Assembly (NCBI GenBank): GCA_014621425.1
Contig: JAANBB010000427.1
Span: 1 to 33,592 of the forward strand
Origin: Cylindrodendrum hubeiense
Taxonomy: Eukaryota; Ascomycota; Sordariomycetes; Hypocreales; Nectriaceae
Reading direction: 5' to 3'
Length of the DNA stretch: 33,592 bases
This document shows, piece after piece, positions 33,001 through 33,592 of the stretch. Position numbers and translations under genes: made by a program. Each line of letters opens with the position of its first letter. Position 1 is the stretch's first letter. Under the pieces are notes generated by a model. That model saw only the letters and a list, made by a program, of their open reading frames with translations, made no database searches and was not told the origin of the DNA.

Positions 33001-33239
33001 ACATGCCACGAAACAACATCACCACCATGCGTGAATATGTCAGTGATGCAGGAGTGGATGAATGCGTATCCTTGGTATCCTTGCGACCGGTTGGTGTGTG
33101 CGCATGTGAGTGGTGGACGTAATGATGAATCAGAAAAAAAAAGCGGCCCTTCCCATTTCCTTCACCACTGTCGTCCTCTCACCTTGCGAGGTACCGGGGT
33201 ACAAAAGGGTTCAGGCAAGGTTGACTTGCTAAACCAAAC
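30010..33239. other. Gene-free stretch right of SEN54
   Basis: Frames here are short (up to 226 codons on the minus strand at 31014-31694) and show no domain; the longer ones run through repeat DNA. The stretch contains homopolymer runs (T8 at 30640-30647, A10 at 31704-31713, T9 at 32028-32036, T8 at 32146-32153) and the 31,147-31,210 repeat. I see no RNA gene. A 30061-30077 word resembling parts of 5S rRNA was examined and dismissed. Confidence 0.5.
31147..31210. repeat. CAAGACC(C) tandem repeat
   Basis: Irregular 7-to-10 bp units of the form CCCAAGACC are repeated about seven times. On the minus strand they read GGTCTTGGG and encode the Leu/Gly/Ser-rich peptide seen in the spurious frames there. 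Confidence 0.8.
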
Positions 33240-33592
33240 CAATTATTATTAATTCCCTTACCTTAGCTGCTGTACATTGTTATGTACGGATACCTAGCGT
33301 AGCGTACCTGGCGAGGTTGAGGTAGCCAATCCAACAGTCCGGCCAGTCCAGCCAGTGCCGCAGTCAACTGATCTCTCCCTTGGAAACTAAAACACGTCTC
33401 GCACTCTCATTCCCTGCCCCGTCCATCTCCATCTCCCATCTCTCATCTCCCCATCCACACACTTTCCGCCCTTCCCACCACCAAAATTTTCCATCTGTTC
33501 TCGCTCACTTCGTCTCTCTGTCTGCCCGACCTCTACCCTTTCCACCTGTCTTCCACCCCCCCACCCACCCCCTTTCCGCTTCATAACACTTT
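33240..33592 (+). promoter_or_regulatory. Probable promoter and 5' leader of a gene beyond the right edge
   Basis: A CCAAT word on the + strand at 33328-33332, another at 33237-33241, and TACCTTAGC/GGATACCTAGCG words are followed by a strong pyrimidine tract from about 33,395 to the end (CATCTCCATCTCCCATCTC type). In filamentous fungi such a CT-rich tract on the sense strand usually lies just upstream of the transcription start of a plus-strand gene. No coding start is seen before the window ends. Confidence 0.5.

Noticed and set aside
1..33592. Secondary-metabolite cluster, transposon with intact transposase or reverse transcriptase, CRISPR array
   Set aside because: No polyketide, peptide synthetase, P450, transporter, transposase or polymerase motifs were seen in the translations. 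The tandem repeats lack the spaced, unique-spacer pattern of CRISPR, and the genome is eukaryotic.

Overview
The window is nuclear DNA of a filamentous ascomycete. The introns are short (about 47-86 nt) with GT...AG ends and CTAAC-type branch sites. Intergenic DNA is rich in pyrimidine tracts and in TACCTTAGGTA/CCTAGG-like words. The gene content (SPX-ankyrin-GDPD protein, DUF866 protein, SNM1-like protein, ZPR1, SEN54) is typical of Sordariomycetes, and Hypocreales is my best guess from sequence style alone. I see no bacterial, viral, organellar or CRISPR-like content.

Layout. Positions 1 to about 15,500 hold no gene I can support. The stretch contains short tandem repeats, purine tracts on the + strand, a few palindromes, one possible decayed tRNA at about 3.4 kb, and one doubtful coding patch at 9.1-10.05 kb. 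Genes begin at 15.5 kb. GDE1 (SPX-ankyrin-GDPD, 4 exons, minus strand, 15501-19167) is followed by a 1.5 kb upstream region and then a single-exon PPR-like, probably mitochondrial protein (minus, 20675-22837). A 317 bp divergent promoter with a CACGTG box separates that gene from three plus-strand genes: a DUF866/CXXC zinc protein (5 exons, 23155-23855), a SNM1-like RNase MRP/P subunit (24113-24682) and ZPR1 (2 exons, 24984-26498). After 1.8 kb of gene-free, partly AT-rich DNA comes an intron-containing tRNA-Leu(UAG) on the minus strand (28312-28410). It is divergent from, and only 205 bp away from, SEN54 on the plus strand (28616-29996), a structural subunit of the endonuclease that removes tRNA introns. 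From 30.0 kb to the end there is no supported gene, and the last 350 bp look like the promoter of a gene beyond the window.

Working together. The 23-30 kb block is rich in RNA-processing and translation functions: an RNase MRP/P protein, the eEF1A-associated factor ZPR1, a spliced tRNA-Leu and a tRNA-splicing endonuclease subunit. GDE1 belongs to phospholipid turnover and phosphate scavenging. SEN54 as given is broken by a one-base frame change near 29,160-29,215. Because the gene should be essential, an assembly error or an unusual tiny intron is more likely than true loss.

I found no clear undescribed multi-gene system. The points most worth checking are the SEN54 frame break, the tRNA-Leu/SEN54 divergent pair, the tRNA-like relic near 3.4 kb and the unexplained 15 kb gene-free stretch.
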